DNA from: Bimuria novae-zelandiae CBS 107.79 | Lineage: Eukaryota; Ascomycota; Dothideomycetes; Pleosporales; Didymosphaeriaceae | Assembly (NCBI GenBank): GCA_010015655.1 | Contig: ML976720.1 | Span: forward strand, 165,626 to 229,625 | Length of the DNA: 64,000 nucleotides | Direction: 5' to 3' | Part shown: positions 32,378 through 43,183 of the stretch, piece after piece | Layout: each line of letters starts with the position of its first letter | Numbering within the stretch: the stretch's first letter is position 1 | Position numbers and translations under genes: made by a program | Notes under the pieces: model-generated | Told to the model about the DNA's origin: nothing | The model's database searches: none | The model's input: the letters and a program-made list of their open reading frames with translations, nothing else

Positions 32378-33910
32378 CTAACCTCCAACCTGATCCGACA
32401 TCAACACAATCCTCGCCTCTAAATCCACGTCCCCAAAACTCCCCTCGTCATCAAGCGGCCACATTGGCCTCACAATCTTCCTATGACCTAACCTCTTCAA
32501 ATCCTGATCCACGCCCCCCGGTGTCAACGCAAGCATCCAGTCCCCGCCCCTCGCCATATCCCACAGCTCCGGCTCCAAGTACCCGATCTTCACCACCACG
32601 ATATCCGCTTCTCTAGGACGGAGATCCAGGTCCGTGAAGTCATGTTCCTTATGGTACGGTTTGCGGAGCTGAGTTAGAATGACGAAGACATTAGTGTTGG
32701 AGATGTGTAGCACGAATTCGACGCGGGCGTGAGGGTCGTTGTGCTTAATGGCGTGGACGCGGCCGGTGAACGTTACGGGGCCGGCGTGTACGTCGTCGAC
32801 ATCCGCACCGGCGGTCACAGTAATCGTTGCGCCGTGGCCAGCAGCGCAGACGTTTTCGATGGCCTGGGGAGCGGGTATGCTGGCGTAGATCAGACGTGGT
32901 CCGTCTGGACGCGCTATGTCTGAGCGTGTAAGGATCTGCTGGAGCGACCATGTGACGTCGCCAGAGCCACCTGCTGTGGGGTTGTCGCCGGAGTCGGAGA
33001 TAAAGAATGGTCTGCCTGCGTTTGGGGTGGCGGCTTTGTCGAGGCAGGCGGAGAGTGAGCCCGTTGGGGCGACGAATTTGAAGGCATGGCGGGCGGACCA
33101 GAAGTTTTTGGCGAGCGTCTCTGCGCCGGTAATGATGGTGGGGAGGTTGTATCCGGTGACGACGGCGACGGCGCGGTTGCGAGGCTCGTCGGCCCAGGCG
33201 TAGCCTACCCATACGCTGGCGTCCAACACGCCGTCCTCCTTTTCCACTTCGGTGACGGCAGCGTAGATTGATTTCGCGGGCTCGTCTCGCGTCGATGTCA
33301 TTTCTCCGGGGAGCAGAATCGGGATGGGTATCCAGGCTTTCCATGGCCGTTCGCCTTTCTTCTCACCCAATACAGTGAGTAGATTGCGACAGGCTCGCTC
33401 CCGCGTCTCGCGCACATCGACATGAGGTGCGGTCCGGTAACATGTGACAAGATCAAGTTGGTGAAGCAGATCTTGCGAGACGTTGCCATGCAGATCCATG
33501 GATGCGCTGACTATCGTGGTCGGGCCTATAACTTCACGGATCTGTGAAAGGAGAATGTACTCGACATCGTCCAGTCCTTCGACAGACATGGCGCCGTGGA
33601 TGTCGAACCAGAGGCCATCTAATGGTCTGTCTAAAGAATTGCATATCTCAAATAGCCGGGACACGATTTCTTCGACCAGCGACTCGTAAGATGAGCGTTC
33701 GACAATGCCGCCGGGGAGGGCGTGGCCGATGAGAGTGCCTTTCCAGATCGCTGCGTCAGCGAGAAATGTTCCAGGTTGGAGGAAGTCATGCTTTTCAAAT
33801 ATTGCGGCTCCGCGCTTGGGGTGGAAGGCGGCTGCAAGCGTCCGTGAGGGCGTAAATGTTGAATTCTCGCAAGCGAGTCCGGCGATAGCGATGACGGGTA
33901 AGCGCTGCAT
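32378..33910 (-). CDS. MlrC-domain (M81 family) metal-dependent hydrolase
   Basis: One exon of 510 aa starts MQRLPVIAIAGLACENSTF. It follows the MlrC/DUF1485 pattern closely: an N-terminal GxxxExNTF-type motif (here GLACENSTF), LDGLWFDIHGAMSVEGLDD, SASMDLHGNVSQ and CYRTAPHVDVRETRERA, whose Asp, His and Asp/His residues are the predicted zinc ligands. FISDSGDNPTAGGSGDVTW opens the C-terminal domain. Bacterial MlrC cleaves linearised microcystin; fungal members are widespread and their substrates unknown, so only a metallohydrolase function is claimed. It is a full-length protein with no targeting signal, thus probably cytosolic. Its start lies 367 bp from the divergent start of the sugar transporter. 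Confidence 0.93.
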   Translation of the reverse strand: MQRLPVIAIAGLACENSTFTPSRTLAAAFHPKRGAAIFEKHDFLQPGTFLADAAIWKGTLIGHALPGGIVERSSYESLVEEIVSRLFEICNSLDRPLDGLWFDIHGAMSVEGLDDVEYILLSQIREVIGPTTIVSASMDLHGNVSQDLLHQLDLVTCYRTAPHVDVRETRERACRNLLTVLGEKKGERPWKAWIPIPILLPGEMTSTRDEPAKSIYAAVTEVEKEDGVLDASVWVGYAWADEPRNRAVAVVTGYNLPTIITGAETLAKNFWSARHAFKFVAPTGSLSACLDKAATPNAGRPFFISDSGDNPTAGGSGDVTWSLQQILTRSDIARPDGPRLIYASIPAPQAIENVCAAGHGATITVTAGADVDDVHAGPVTFTGRVHAIKHNDPHARVEFVLHISNTNVFVILTQLRKPYHKEHDFTDLDLRPREADIVVVKIGYLEPELWDMARGGDWMLALTPGGVDQDLKRLGHRKIVRPMWPLDDEGSFGDVDLEARIVLMSDQVGG

Positions 33911-34277
33911 CGTGGTGAATTTAGACAGCTACGATTCATAAGGTGGCTACATCTTGCGGATTGTACTCTATGTCTCCCTCCAACGTTGGGGAGGCGAAGC
34001 AAGATGGAGGAACGATAGATCGCCGTCAGCTTAGGGTTAGGTCTGACCCTGCACGCGGGGTAAACACCGTCTAATTGAACCATCCAATCGATCCAACACT
34101 TCCACGGCAAGCTCTTATCATCAATGTAGCCGTGAAAGGAATGTGCTTTGTAGATGCAGCTGACCCCACTCCTACCATGGACATGGTCTGCCGTCTCATA
34201 AGCCTTGCCCAGGACGCCGGCGTATGCTTGTGCACGCCACTTCAACGCTTCGTCTTTCCCTTGATATCAAGCTCGCG

Positions 34278-36159
34278 ATGTTTCGAAAATCGCCCACGGG
34301 GACTTGGTTGCCGGCTCGGGTGCCTGGATCAACCAACGGCCTTGCTGTATTGCTCGTGCTGTGCTCCGTCGTGCAGTCAACTGTGAGCTTTACCACCCTC
34401 ATTCGCATCCTTGGGTTTCACTCTGCTCACGCCGGATAGACGGGAGGGTACGATGGCTCGATGTTGAACGGGCTCAATATTTTGCCATCATACACGGACT
34501 ACTTCCATCTCAACGCAGCTACTACCGGCCTGAATACGGCGTCGGTCTTCATTGGCGGGTTCTTTGGTCCTATGGCTGCAGGGCCGATGACGGATCATCT
34601 AGGTCGGCGCCCGGCGATGTTTTGGGGCTCCCTTATCACGATAATCGGTATTATCTTGCAAACCGCAGCGCAGAATATCGCAATGTTTGTCGTGGCGCGC
34701 ATCCTGCTGGGTTTTGGCCAGGGTATTTCGGCAGTCGCGGCAGGGGTCTATCTGTCGGAGACGTTTCCAACAAGGTGGAGAGCCTGGGGTGTGGGTCTTC
34801 TGAACGACTTCTATTAGTAAGTATCTCTTGTGAGCGCAGTGAGAAGGGATCAAGGCATGCGTGCTGATTTGTTACTTCAGCGTGGGCGCATTGATAGCTG
34901 CTGGCATCACACTAGGCACGGGACAGTGGCAGTCGACCTGGGCCTGGCGAGTGCCTTCGCTGTTCCAGGCGATCTTCTCGATCATCTGCATCATCATCCT
35001 GCCGTTCGTGTGAGTGCGAACCAAGCTTGTCGAAAAGAGGATTGCTAACAGAAGCAGTCCGGAATCTCCACGCTGGCTTGTGCACGAAGGGCTTTTCGAG
35101 GAAGCAAGATTGGTCGTAGCACAGACAAACGCTGATAGTGACCTAGCCAATCCGATTGTGCTCACTGTGTACAAGGAGATCGTAGACACCCTAAAATGGG
35201 AAAAAAAACAAGGCCGCACGATGAGTCCGAAAGAGATCATAAAAACTCCGGCGGCCAGACGACGCATGTTAATCGGAATGTCGGCTGGACCTTTCTCGTG
35301 TGTTGCTGGAAACATCATTGCCTCATATTATTTGGGGTCGGAGCTGGATACGGCCGGTATCACTGATTCAATCGACCAGTTGAAAGCCGTAAGGTCCTCC
35401 TGTTCGCACAGTTAATGCGGTGCTAATATGGCTAGAATGTTGTCCTCAACGTATGGTGTCTAGGTTGCGCACTCGCAGGAACTCATCTCATTGCGAAATG
35501 GGGCCGCAAATCTACCGCTCTGCTCTCGGAATCGTTGCTCGTGATTTGCCTGTTCGTCATTGGTGGGCTGTCGAAAATGTACGCCGACAACCCTGATACT
35601 GCCTCCAAGAGCTTGATCTATGGCGATGTCGCGGTCATGTTCCTCTTCCAAGGGTTCTACTCCATTGCGTGGACCCCGTTGCTATTCTTGTATCCGTCTG
35701 AAGTGATGAACTACTCAATTCGAGCCAATGGCCTGGCATTCTCAACGTTCATGCTGAATGCTCTTGCGTAAGTTAAGAGGGAGTTGTTGGATAGTTTTAG
35801 ATCAGTACTGATCATTTACAGCGTACTTCTGGTCTTCGTTATGCCGATTGGGCTAGAGAATATTGGCTGGAAGATGTATATGGTGAACGGGTCGTGGGAC
35901 ATTGTTATCATTGTCCTTATCGTAAGCTTCCCCGCCGAGAGGTCCAAGAAAGGCGACTAATTTGGGGTGATAGGCTGTCTACTGGGTGGAGACCAAAGGC
36001 CGGACACTCGAGGAAATGGATGCCATCTTCGAAGGGGAGAAGCACTCGTCCGTTCCAGATGTGGAGGCGGTGCGCCTGGGCAAGGCAACCGTGGACTTAA
36101 CGGTCCTGGAGGAGGAGGTGAGCAACATTGCTAAGCAGGCGCCCGTCAAGATAGATTAG
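34278..36159 (+). CDS. MFS sugar transporter (hexose-transporter family), seven exons
   Basis: Exons are 34278-34382, 34440-34816, 34881-35009, 35058-35388, 35436-35767, 35822-35921 and 35974-36159; the introns are 47-64 nt and the product 519 aa. Signatures in order are GGYDGSMLNGLNILPSY in the first loop, DHLGRRPAM (the loop 2-3 motif), ARILLGFGQG, YLSETFPTRWRAWGVGLLND, PESPRWLVHEG at the start of the central loop, IAKWGRKST and WVETKGRTLEEMD at the end of helix 12. These are the fungal sugar porter hallmarks (TC 2.A.1.1). Twelve membrane helices can be laid out. It sits in the plasma membrane and probably imports mono- or disaccharides by proton symport; the substrate is unknown. An extra 5' exon is possible because the predicted N-terminus (MFRKSPTGTWLPARVPG) is short. 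Confidence 0.92.
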
Positions 36160-36389
36160 GAAGAAGAGCGAAGGTGCAAACTTCGAAGGGCAGTTGCGCT
36201 GGACAGTTGAAGAGGTAGGCACCTCCGGAAAACGCTATGGAAGGCTTGCACCATCGTTCCTGTCGTACTAGCCGGAAGTCGAGCATATCTGGATTAGGCA
36301 TGTAGTAAGGTGCATGCACTCTTTCAAGGCGCTTTTGATCCAGGTCAAGAGCCTTGATCGGGAAATATGGTGTTGTGACACTGATGAAA

Positions 36390-36530
36390 CGCCGAGGTAA
36401 TAAGCGTAATACTAGTAATATAAAATACTAAAACTTTACGCGTCGCGCGTTAATTAAGATTATTATAAGTTAGCTATTATTAATCCCCTATTTTAGGCGT
36501 ATTTTATGCAGTAACAAGGGTTAATTAGAT
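36390..36530. repeat. Short AT-rich, RIP-like relic
   Basis: A 140-bp island almost free of CpA and rich in TpA (TAATACTAGTAATATAAAATA and similar) sits in normal-GC surroundings between the sugar transporter and the F-box-like gene. It resembles the degraded repeats further right and is probably a fragment of an old insertion. Confidence 0.5.
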
Positions 36531-36742
36531 GGCGCCTTGGCCTGCAGGTAAGCTTGACCATATCTGGTTGCAGGTCTGCCCGCGATTACTTAGAGGTCTG
36601 CCCGTTACGTGGATCCGCATCATTAGCCTCACGAACAATTTTATCACGAGCATCAGATTGCGCTTCATTACTTAGAGCAGGAAGATCTCGTAAGAACAAA
36701 CAGAACGTAGCACAGGCCCGACGGTCACATTGAGTGAACGAA

Positions 36743-37705
36743 ATGCTTCCAGGCATGGCATTCTCACCCGCAACGAACGATCCCGATGGCGTACCCGACA
36801 CGTCAAGCTCTAGAAGTAGAGACATTCGACTCCCGCTCATGGAGCTCCCAACAGAGATCCGCCTGCAGATCTTCGACTACGTCTTCCGTAACCAATCTTT
36901 CATCGTCACGTTCCCACACAACGATACCGAGGAGCGACCACCGAGACACTGGTGGCGTTGGTGTGCTTGCGATTCCACGATTCGATCTTTGAACCCAGAA
37001 ATGGATCAAACACCGGGCCCGTATTGCGATTGTACGGACGTGAATCACGACCTATACGTCCATGAAGACACAAACCCCGTGAGCCTTCTCTCGGTCAGCA
37101 AGCAGGTGCACCGCGAGGTTCAGGATGTCTTAAGGCCTCGGGTCTTCACTTTCAACCACCCCGCCGACCTTGATCGCGTATTATTGACCGGCCCACCGGG
37201 ACGAGCGAAAAGGGAGAACCTGACGACTTTGAGCGTTACCATTTGTCCGCGTAGTTATGAGACGCATGTGTGGAACCTAGCGCTGATGCAGTTGTATCTT
37301 CCGCATGGGACGATGTCTTCTCCATTGCCGCAGTTTCCCGCGCTCAAAACACTGCATTTCGTTTTTAAGGGAAAAATGTGTGATACCCGAGACCATGCGA
37401 ACAGCACGTATGGGTCCAAAATAATGTGGATTTATACTTTCAGGTTCTTCAGACTTGAGAATCTGGATGACGTGAGCGTCGATACAACAGCGTGGAGGGT
37501 TGTTAAAGAAGCAGAAGAAGAGATAGGAGTGGATGAGCTCGAAGAGGAGCGGAACAGGTTCGCAGACAGTGTGCATGAATTCATTATGACCGACTGGGAG
37601 CCAGGCGAAGAGGACGATATCGAGGCTCTGCGGATAGCTTACAACCATAGATTGGGTGGCGTGGAGGGCTGGGTGGATCCTCCTCCATATGCATATGGCG
37701 AGTAA
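36743..37705 (+). CDS. F-box-like hypothetical protein
   Basis: A single exon starts with ATG at 36,743 (MLPGMAFSPATND), 320 aa. LPLMELPTEIRLQIFDYVF at about residues 30-48 is a fungal F-box-like motif, and VSLLSVSKQVHREVQDVL matches the second conserved block of these proteins. The middle has LTTLSVTICPRSYETHVWNL and FPALKTLHFVFKG, the usual leucine-rich follow-on. The C-terminus is acidic (EEEIGVDELEEERNRF) with an EPGEEDD stretch. Members may recruit substrates to SCF ubiquitin ligases, but this is unproven for such short proteins. A GTG codon nine bases upstream is not needed as the start. Confidence 0.7.
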   Translation: MLPGMAFSPATNDPDGVPDTSSSRSRDIRLPLMELPTEIRLQIFDYVFRNQSFIVTFPHNDTEERPPRHWWRWCACDSTIRSLNPEMDQTPGPYCDCTDVNHDLYVHEDTNPVSLLSVSKQVHREVQDVLRPRVFTFNHPADLDRVLLTGPPGRAKRENLTTLSVTICPRSYETHVWNLALMQLYLPHGTMSSPLPQFPALKTLHFVFKGKMCDTRDHANSTYGSKIMWIYTFRFFRLENLDDVSVDTTAWRVVKEAEEEIGVDELEEERNRFADSVHEFIMTDWEPGEEDDIEALRIAYNHRLGGVEGWVDPPPYAYGE

Positions 37706-37812
37706 AGGCGGATGGCATGAAATGTCTGGTTGAAGACGATGACTTGACATTATGTACAAAGTAAGCAGGACCGCCACATCTACGCTTTTGACAGAATCAA
37801 TGAAAATCAAGC

Positions 37813-38432
37813 TCAACACTTCCGCCATTGCAGACCCCACGTCGCTTGTTTGATGTCGTATGTCCCAGAGTTACCTTGCACGACCGGTCGTGCATTCACA
37901 TTCAAAATCCCCGGGTTTCCATCCGAACCCGTGCACTTCGACCACTTCAGATCATTCGTGCTCGACCGCACCGTAACGTAGTCCTTGATATCGGATCCAG
38001 CACACACAACCGATCCTCTCAATACAGTCTGCGTTCACATTAGCCAACCATTAACCCTTCAGATCGAAGATGAAGAAGACATACCGTGTCTGCCGCATGC
38101 TCGCTCCAAAACGCCTGCGTAATGGTGTCCAGCTGGCTGCCCGACGAAAGCTGCACGTTGCCCTGGTATGTGACCTCCTTGACGGCTACCTGCCACCCTT
38201 GCGACGCACCGCTGGACTGGATATGCAGCTCGCAGTTCCCCGTGTCGGCGCCCCTAAGCTGGCTGAACGTGAAAACCGGATTGTCGCCCAGCTCGCCGTA
38301 CACCGCTTTTACAGAGCCGGAGTCATTAGGGCAGCCCGAGCCTGAGAACTTGAGCGATGTGATTTGGGGTGCGCGGTCAGGCGCAGCGAGCACGAGGGCC
38401 GGGATGGCAGCGAAGAAAAGAGTTGCGCGCAT
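37813..38432 (-). CDS. Secreted DUF4360-like protein
   Basis: Two exons (38085-38432, 37813-38028) with a 56-nt intron give 187 aa. MRATLFFAAIPALVLAAP is a signal peptide. The mature protein begins APQITSLKFSGSGCPNDSGS, the conserved start of DUF4360 proteins, then VFTFSQLRGADTGNCELHIQ. After the intron come SVVCAGSDIKDYVTVRSSTN, LKWSKCTGSDGNPGILNVN and a last segment ending LQWRKC. Even spacing of cysteines suggests disulfides. DUF4360 proteins are small secreted proteins of filamentous fungi with no assigned role and are sometimes listed as effector candidates. Confidence 0.85.
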
Positions 38433-39651
38433 CGTGGCTGGAACGTTCCTCAGACAATAATAAGGACCAAGTTTTTCGGTTTGGTAGCGAGGAGCGGGTA
38501 TAGTGAGCTTAGCATTAAGTACTCTGTAGCAATAACGCAGTGAAGATCGCAGGGTCCACCCCTCTTATATACACTGCGTCCGCCGCTGCGACCTCGTTCT
38601 GAATCCCATGATCGCCGCCACCATCCCGCATCCTCGAGCCTGAAATTATTGCCACTGTGTGCTACTCGGACGTCGCTATACCGTTGATTAAAGCGAAGTT
38701 GGAAAGTTTGGTCGAGAGCGTTTATATACCGCATTTACCCATATTAGCGCGTTCGCGACCCGAGGTCAACGCCGCTTTGTAACGGCCCCGTTGGAACAGT
38801 GCGAGCTGATCATTAACTATTATTAATGTCGATGCAATATGGGATATGGAGTTGGTGGTTTGTGCGGAGGCGAGATCTCGAGGGTCCTGGGGGAGGTTAG
38901 GGTACCTGCGGTTTTGGGTCGATGGTGGAAGTTGGCGGGCTAGAAATAGTACATGAGGTTCGTGTTCGCAATTATTCGCAGTGGGACTGAGGTTCCAGAA
39001 AAGTTCTGCCGCCTGGTCTAGGCGCGGTACCTGTTATCGTCGGGTAGTGGTGAGGCTATCATGTACGGAAGTTTGTTCCACACTTTGCAGTAAGTTATTC
39101 TAGACCAGCTGGCCGCTATGATAATTTTCTATTCTTCGTATCCGTATCTTGGAGATAGTACTGGATATGGCAATGTTTCTGAATGCTCGAAGGAGCTTCG
39201 CGAGTACCCTTTGAATTGGTGGGAATCAAATTCGAAGGCGACCTCTGGGAGGCAATCAGCCTTGCTCTCCCATGCGGTTCTACGAGATACCTAGGTATCA
39301 ACAGTTATAATATCAGTAGCTCTGAATACCGGTTTGGGTCATTCCTCTCGCCTATACAGGAAGGTGCTACTGCTGTCCAATGTCTGTCGCTTCTACGAGG
39401 AGATTCTGGGGTGACCGCGCCACGGAAAAACTGACAAGAAACCTTAGGCAAGCATACTTTTTTCCCGTAGGGATGTCAATATAATGCATTTTATTGATGA
39501 ATTTGACGAGAAGAACGATGGCAAGTGCTGTTTTGGTGGTGAGGGAAGAACAGCTCAATCTTCTGCGAGGCTTGGCTTTCCCGCGGCGTTCGCGCGTCAT
39601 TCTCCACAACACCACCACCATCTCACCGAGGGCCTTCGCATCGCGCGCGCC
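38433..39651. other. Intergenic, no gene recognised
   Basis: About 1.2 kb between divergent genes. It contains a TATA-like TATATACA at about 38,565, upstream of the DUF4360 gene on the minus strand. Confidence 0.4.
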
Positions 39652-40935
39652 ATGTTCCGCCCAGGCTTCCGAGCCTTCGAACCCACGTTCCGACCTTTAA
39701 GAAACTACGTGCAGTTTCGACCGACAAAGCAATATGCACAACAGTTCCGGGCATACCGACAAGTGCGCTTCGGCGACAAGCGCCCGCAATACAACCGCTT
39801 CCAGTTTGCATCCAACATATTCATGAGATGGGCTGCGCGTCCGACTTTCTATCGAGATGTCGGATTCATCAGTTTAGGCGCAGGAGGTTTCTATGTGTAC
39901 AACCTGGAGGAGGTACCGGTGTGTTGGCCTCGACAACCGCGTGTAGACATGGTTTACTGATACTGTAGCAGATCTCAGGTCGCCGCCGCTTCAACATGAT
40001 CAGTCCTGCTCTCGAGACTCGAATAGGGGCCGCAACTGTCAACGAAGTACTACAACAATACAGAGGACAGATACTACCGGATTGGGACCCACGCGTACAG
40101 AAGGTGAAGAAAGTGCTTGAGCGCATAATCCCCTTCGCGACGGCTGCGGGGCTGCACGATATCGACTGGGAGATCCATGTCATCGATAGTCCCGAGGAGA
40201 ATGCATTCGTGGCCCCAGGGTGAGAAAGCGACTAGGAATATAAGATACAAAGCAGTGTGCTGACGCCGTGCCAGTGGCAAAGTCTTCGTATTCACGGGCA
40301 TTATTCCGCTTTGTAAGAATGAGGATGGAATAGCTGCAGTACTCGGCCATGAGATCGCACATGTCGTTGCGCATCATACCGCGTGAGTGTTTTCCATGAG
40401 AGGCTATTTGGTAGCTGACGATTGCCAGGGAGAAGCTAAGCCAGGCACCACTAGTCCTGCTCGGCATGGCTGCTTTGATGACCTTCGATTTCTCCTTCCA
40501 ACTCAGCAGCGCGCTACTCAACCTGTTCCTTTCGATGCCAGCAGGCCGCAAACAAGAGGTGCGTCGATATCCCGAGCAAGGCACGGAATGCTCGGTCACT
40601 GACTGTTCATAGGCTGAAGCCGACGAGATCGGACTCCAACTGATGGCCCGTGCCTGCTACCGTCCGGAAGCTGCGATGGAGTTCTGGAATCGTATGGAGT
40701 CTACGGCACGCTCGGGACCACCAGAACTCCTCTCGACCCACCCTTCACATCACAACCGCGAAGAGAAGATTCGCGAGTGGCTACCCAAAGCCCACGAACA
40801 GGCCGAGTTGTCGGATTGCCATGCAACAGCCGGCTACAGTAAGAGTCGCATCTACGTCGAGAATAATGGTTGGCTAATTGAGCAACAGCGCAGCAGTTCA
40901 ACAGCTTCTGGGGGCAGGACGACGCGAGGTGGTAG
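39652..40935 (+). CDS. OMA1: Mitochondrial metalloendopeptidase OMA1 (peptidase M48)
   Basis: Six exons (39652-39912, 39972-40219, 40275-40382, 40429-40558, 40613-40838, 40889-40935) give 339 aa. The Arg-rich start MFRPGFRAFEPTFRPLRNYV is a mitochondrial presequence. The M48 core carries GKVFVFTGIIPLCKNEDGIA, then HEIAHVVAHH (zinc site HEIAH, residues 195-199) and AEADEIGLQLMARACYRPEA with the third ligand Glu (E251). STHPSHHNREEKIREWLPKA follows, and the last exon supplies a C-terminus ending in FWGQDDARW. OMA1 is a zinc protease in the inner mitochondrial membrane that handles misfolded membrane proteins and mediates the stress response. An upstream Met at 39,484 in the same frame is not used because the residues before 39,652 are unlike a presequence. 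Confidence 0.93.
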
Positions 40936-41521
40936 GCCACACACGTTCTTCCTTTGTGTGTGATACTACATGTATGATATGGGAGGTGATTGTTTAATTG
41001 AGCATAGATACCTAGGTACGTACGAAATAACGCGTAATGAGTCCACTCTAGTTTTGCTTCGATCCTTCTGTACCATTCAACCCGTCTTCGCTCGTAATAC
41101 AGAAAGACATAACTTCTCGTTCTACCATTAAAACTTTCAGCGACAAAAGCAAGACACGAACAAGTATTACACGACTAAGTGGTACATAATCAGTCAAAGC
41201 AGGTCGAACAATATTAAGAAGTACACCAAGAAATATTAAGAAAAGGGAAGGAATGAACTCAACTCAGCCACTTGCCCATCTCTATTACCAGGTCCACCTG
41301 TGTCCACGTCCACTCATGATCCTTAGGCTCGTCTGTGCAACAGCCTCAAGCCAGAATCAAACTGCAGGATGGTTGCCAAGATAAGTGTGTACTTTTGTCA
41401 CCAAGTCCGTATTCTTGCTGCTCGCGTCTTCTCTTTTCGCACTCGGATAACCTCTCAGGTCCGGGGCGAGAAGCGTATCGAGCTGCCATATAGTCGCAAG
41501 AGACCTCATCTCCCCGTTAAT
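40936..41521. other. Intergenic, 3' side of convergent genes
   Basis: About 600 bp between the OMA1 stop and the stop of the disrupted minus-strand gene. No gene is recognised. Confidence 0.4.
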
Positions 41522-42164
41522 TTATGTTTTGCGGGCTTTCTTGGTCGGGCGTCCTGTCTTTATCGTGCCACTGTCCACGAAACCATCTTGGTAACGTTCT
41601 GGCTGTCTTTTGGTCCTTGTGGGTCGTCCTCCTGCTGCTGGTGCTCCTGCTCCTGCTCCTCCTGCTCCTCCTGCTCCTCCTGCTCCTCCTGCTCCTCCTG
41701 CTCCTCCTGCTCCTCCTGCTCCTCCTGCTCCTCCTGCTCCTCCTNNNNNNNNNNNNNNNNNNNNNNNNNNNNNNNNNNNCTCCTGCTCCTCCTGCTCCTC
41801 CTGCTCCTCCTGCTCCTCCTGCTCCTCCTGCTCCTCCTGCTCCTCCTGCTCCTCCTGCTCCTCCTGCTCCTCCTACTGGTGCTGCTGGTCCTGATGGTCC
41901 TGCTGCTCCAGATGCCGGGGCTTTGTTGGGTCTGGGTTTGCTCTTCGGGGGCTTGCTCTTTGGAGCCTTGTTTCCACCGCTTCCACTGGGACCACTGCCA
42001 CCATTTGGCCCGCTACCGGAAGCACCCGCAGAACCTCCGTTGTCGCCAGCATCCCCGTCCGATATGGCTGCATCTTCGCCGCCACCCGCATCAGAATCGC
42101 CGTGCCCCGGATCGCCGTGTCCAGGATCGTCGTTGCCGTCATCTTCATCTGCTCCTATGGGATC
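41522..42164 (-). pseudogene. C-terminal part of a host gene split by an LTR retrotransposon (collagen-like Gly-Gly-Ala repeat)
   Basis: Read on the minus strand from 42,159 the frame gives IGADEDDGNDDPGHGDPGHG, an acidic Asp/Gly region, then a basic Lys/Pro patch (KAPKSKPPKSKPRPNKAP), then a long Gly-Gly-Ala repeat. It ends in a basic tail (GRPTRTKRQPERYQDGFV and later GRPTKKARKT) with the stop at 41,522-41,524. There is no ATG start, because the rest of the gene lies 18.8 kb away at 60,991-62,743; the shared 5-bp target GGATC shows where the two halves join, in frame at Asp-Pro-Ile. The repeat holds an assembly gap of 35 Ns whose length cannot be right, since the frame changes across it. 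Function is unknown. Confidence 0.85.
41650..41873 (+). repeat. (GCTCCTCCT)n minisatellite with assembly gap at 41,745-41,779
   Basis: A 9-bp unit repeats on both sides of 35 Ns, encoding Gly-Gly-Ala repeats on the minus strand. Arrays like this collapse in short-read assemblies, so the true copy number is unknown. Confidence 0.95.
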
Positions 42165-42296
42165 TGTCACGTCGAAAAGAGTGCTGAGGCAATCGTTGTT
42201 GATTGAGTAGCTACTCTATGGAGCTATATACTGTATGGATCACGTGCACGGGCCGCACGTATGCGGGTGGCCCAAGCTTCCATACTAACCGTCACA
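42165..42296 (+). repeat. Left LTR of the outer retrotransposon
   Basis: 132 bp, starting TGTCACGTCG and ending AACCGTCACA on the plus strand. It is the better preserved of the two copies; its partner is at 60,858-60,990. Confidence 0.92.
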
Positions 42297-42941
42297 CACC
42301 CCCTTAGCTTTATGTTAATTAAGAGGTGAAGCTACAATCTTGCTTAATTAAGTAATTAAGTAATTAAATATATAAAATTATTATTATTATTATTATTATT
42401 ATCAACGCTACCCTAGAGGCGTTACGCGATATTAATAAAATAAAGTTATTAAATAAATTCCTAATATTTAGTCTTTAAAAGGACTTCAATAAGCCTATTA
42501 GTAGCTATATTATTTATAAAAATCTATTTAATAATAATTTACTAAGCCTTTACCTGGTATTAAATCTACATCTAATAAATATTAACGTATTAAACTTTTA
42601 TATATAGTAAATCGATATTTTTGTTAATAACTCCTACTATCTATTAATTAATATAGTAGATTCTAGATAGTACCCCTAACTTAAATAAAATACCATTAAA
42701 AAAGTATAGCTACCCTACTATTTAAAAGCTAGTAGAAGAGATTACGAATAACTCGAATTTAGTAATAGATTTAATAAATATACTCTAAACAGTCGCCTTC
42801 TAATTAATAGTTATCGTATAGAAAAGAAGTATTATTTTTGTAAGGTCTAATATATTTTTCTATTATGTATATATAAGGGGTCTAACACGCTAAAAAAAAT
42901 AAAAGATTGTAATAATATTTATTATTAAAGAAAATCTCTAT

Positions 42942-43183
42942 TGTTGATACGGCAATAGGCTGTTGGATCAAGACTTCGTTGCAACGATGTGGTGTTGATT
43001 TAATTCTTAATTACAGATCTATTATAGTGGGCTATTATGAGAAGTATTTATCGAGCGTGGTTTGTCCCTTGCTAGCCCAATCAGGACTAGCGCAACAAAC
43101 CACAGGCAAACTACGTAACAAACTATAGGCAAACTGCATAGTAGTAAAAGCCATAGCAGTGTTACGCAGGTTTGAAGCCAACA
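42942..43183 (-). repeat. 3' LTR of the nested Copia element
   Basis: 242 bp; begins TGTTGATACGGCAATAGGCT and ends GAAGCCAACA on the plus strand. It pairs with 48,518-48,759, from which it differs almost only by transitions. Confidence 0.92.

Noticed and set aside
41517..42210. Long plus-strand frames of poly-leucine or poly-Ser/Cys and a proline repeat through the N gap
   Set aside because: They are mirror translations of the 9-bp minisatellite. The minus-strand Gly-Gly-Ala frame has a coherent N- and C-terminal context, the others do not.
42376..42402. (TTA)n microsatellite as a distinct feature
   Set aside because: It lies in RIP-degraded AT-rich sequence of the outer element, where such runs are expected.
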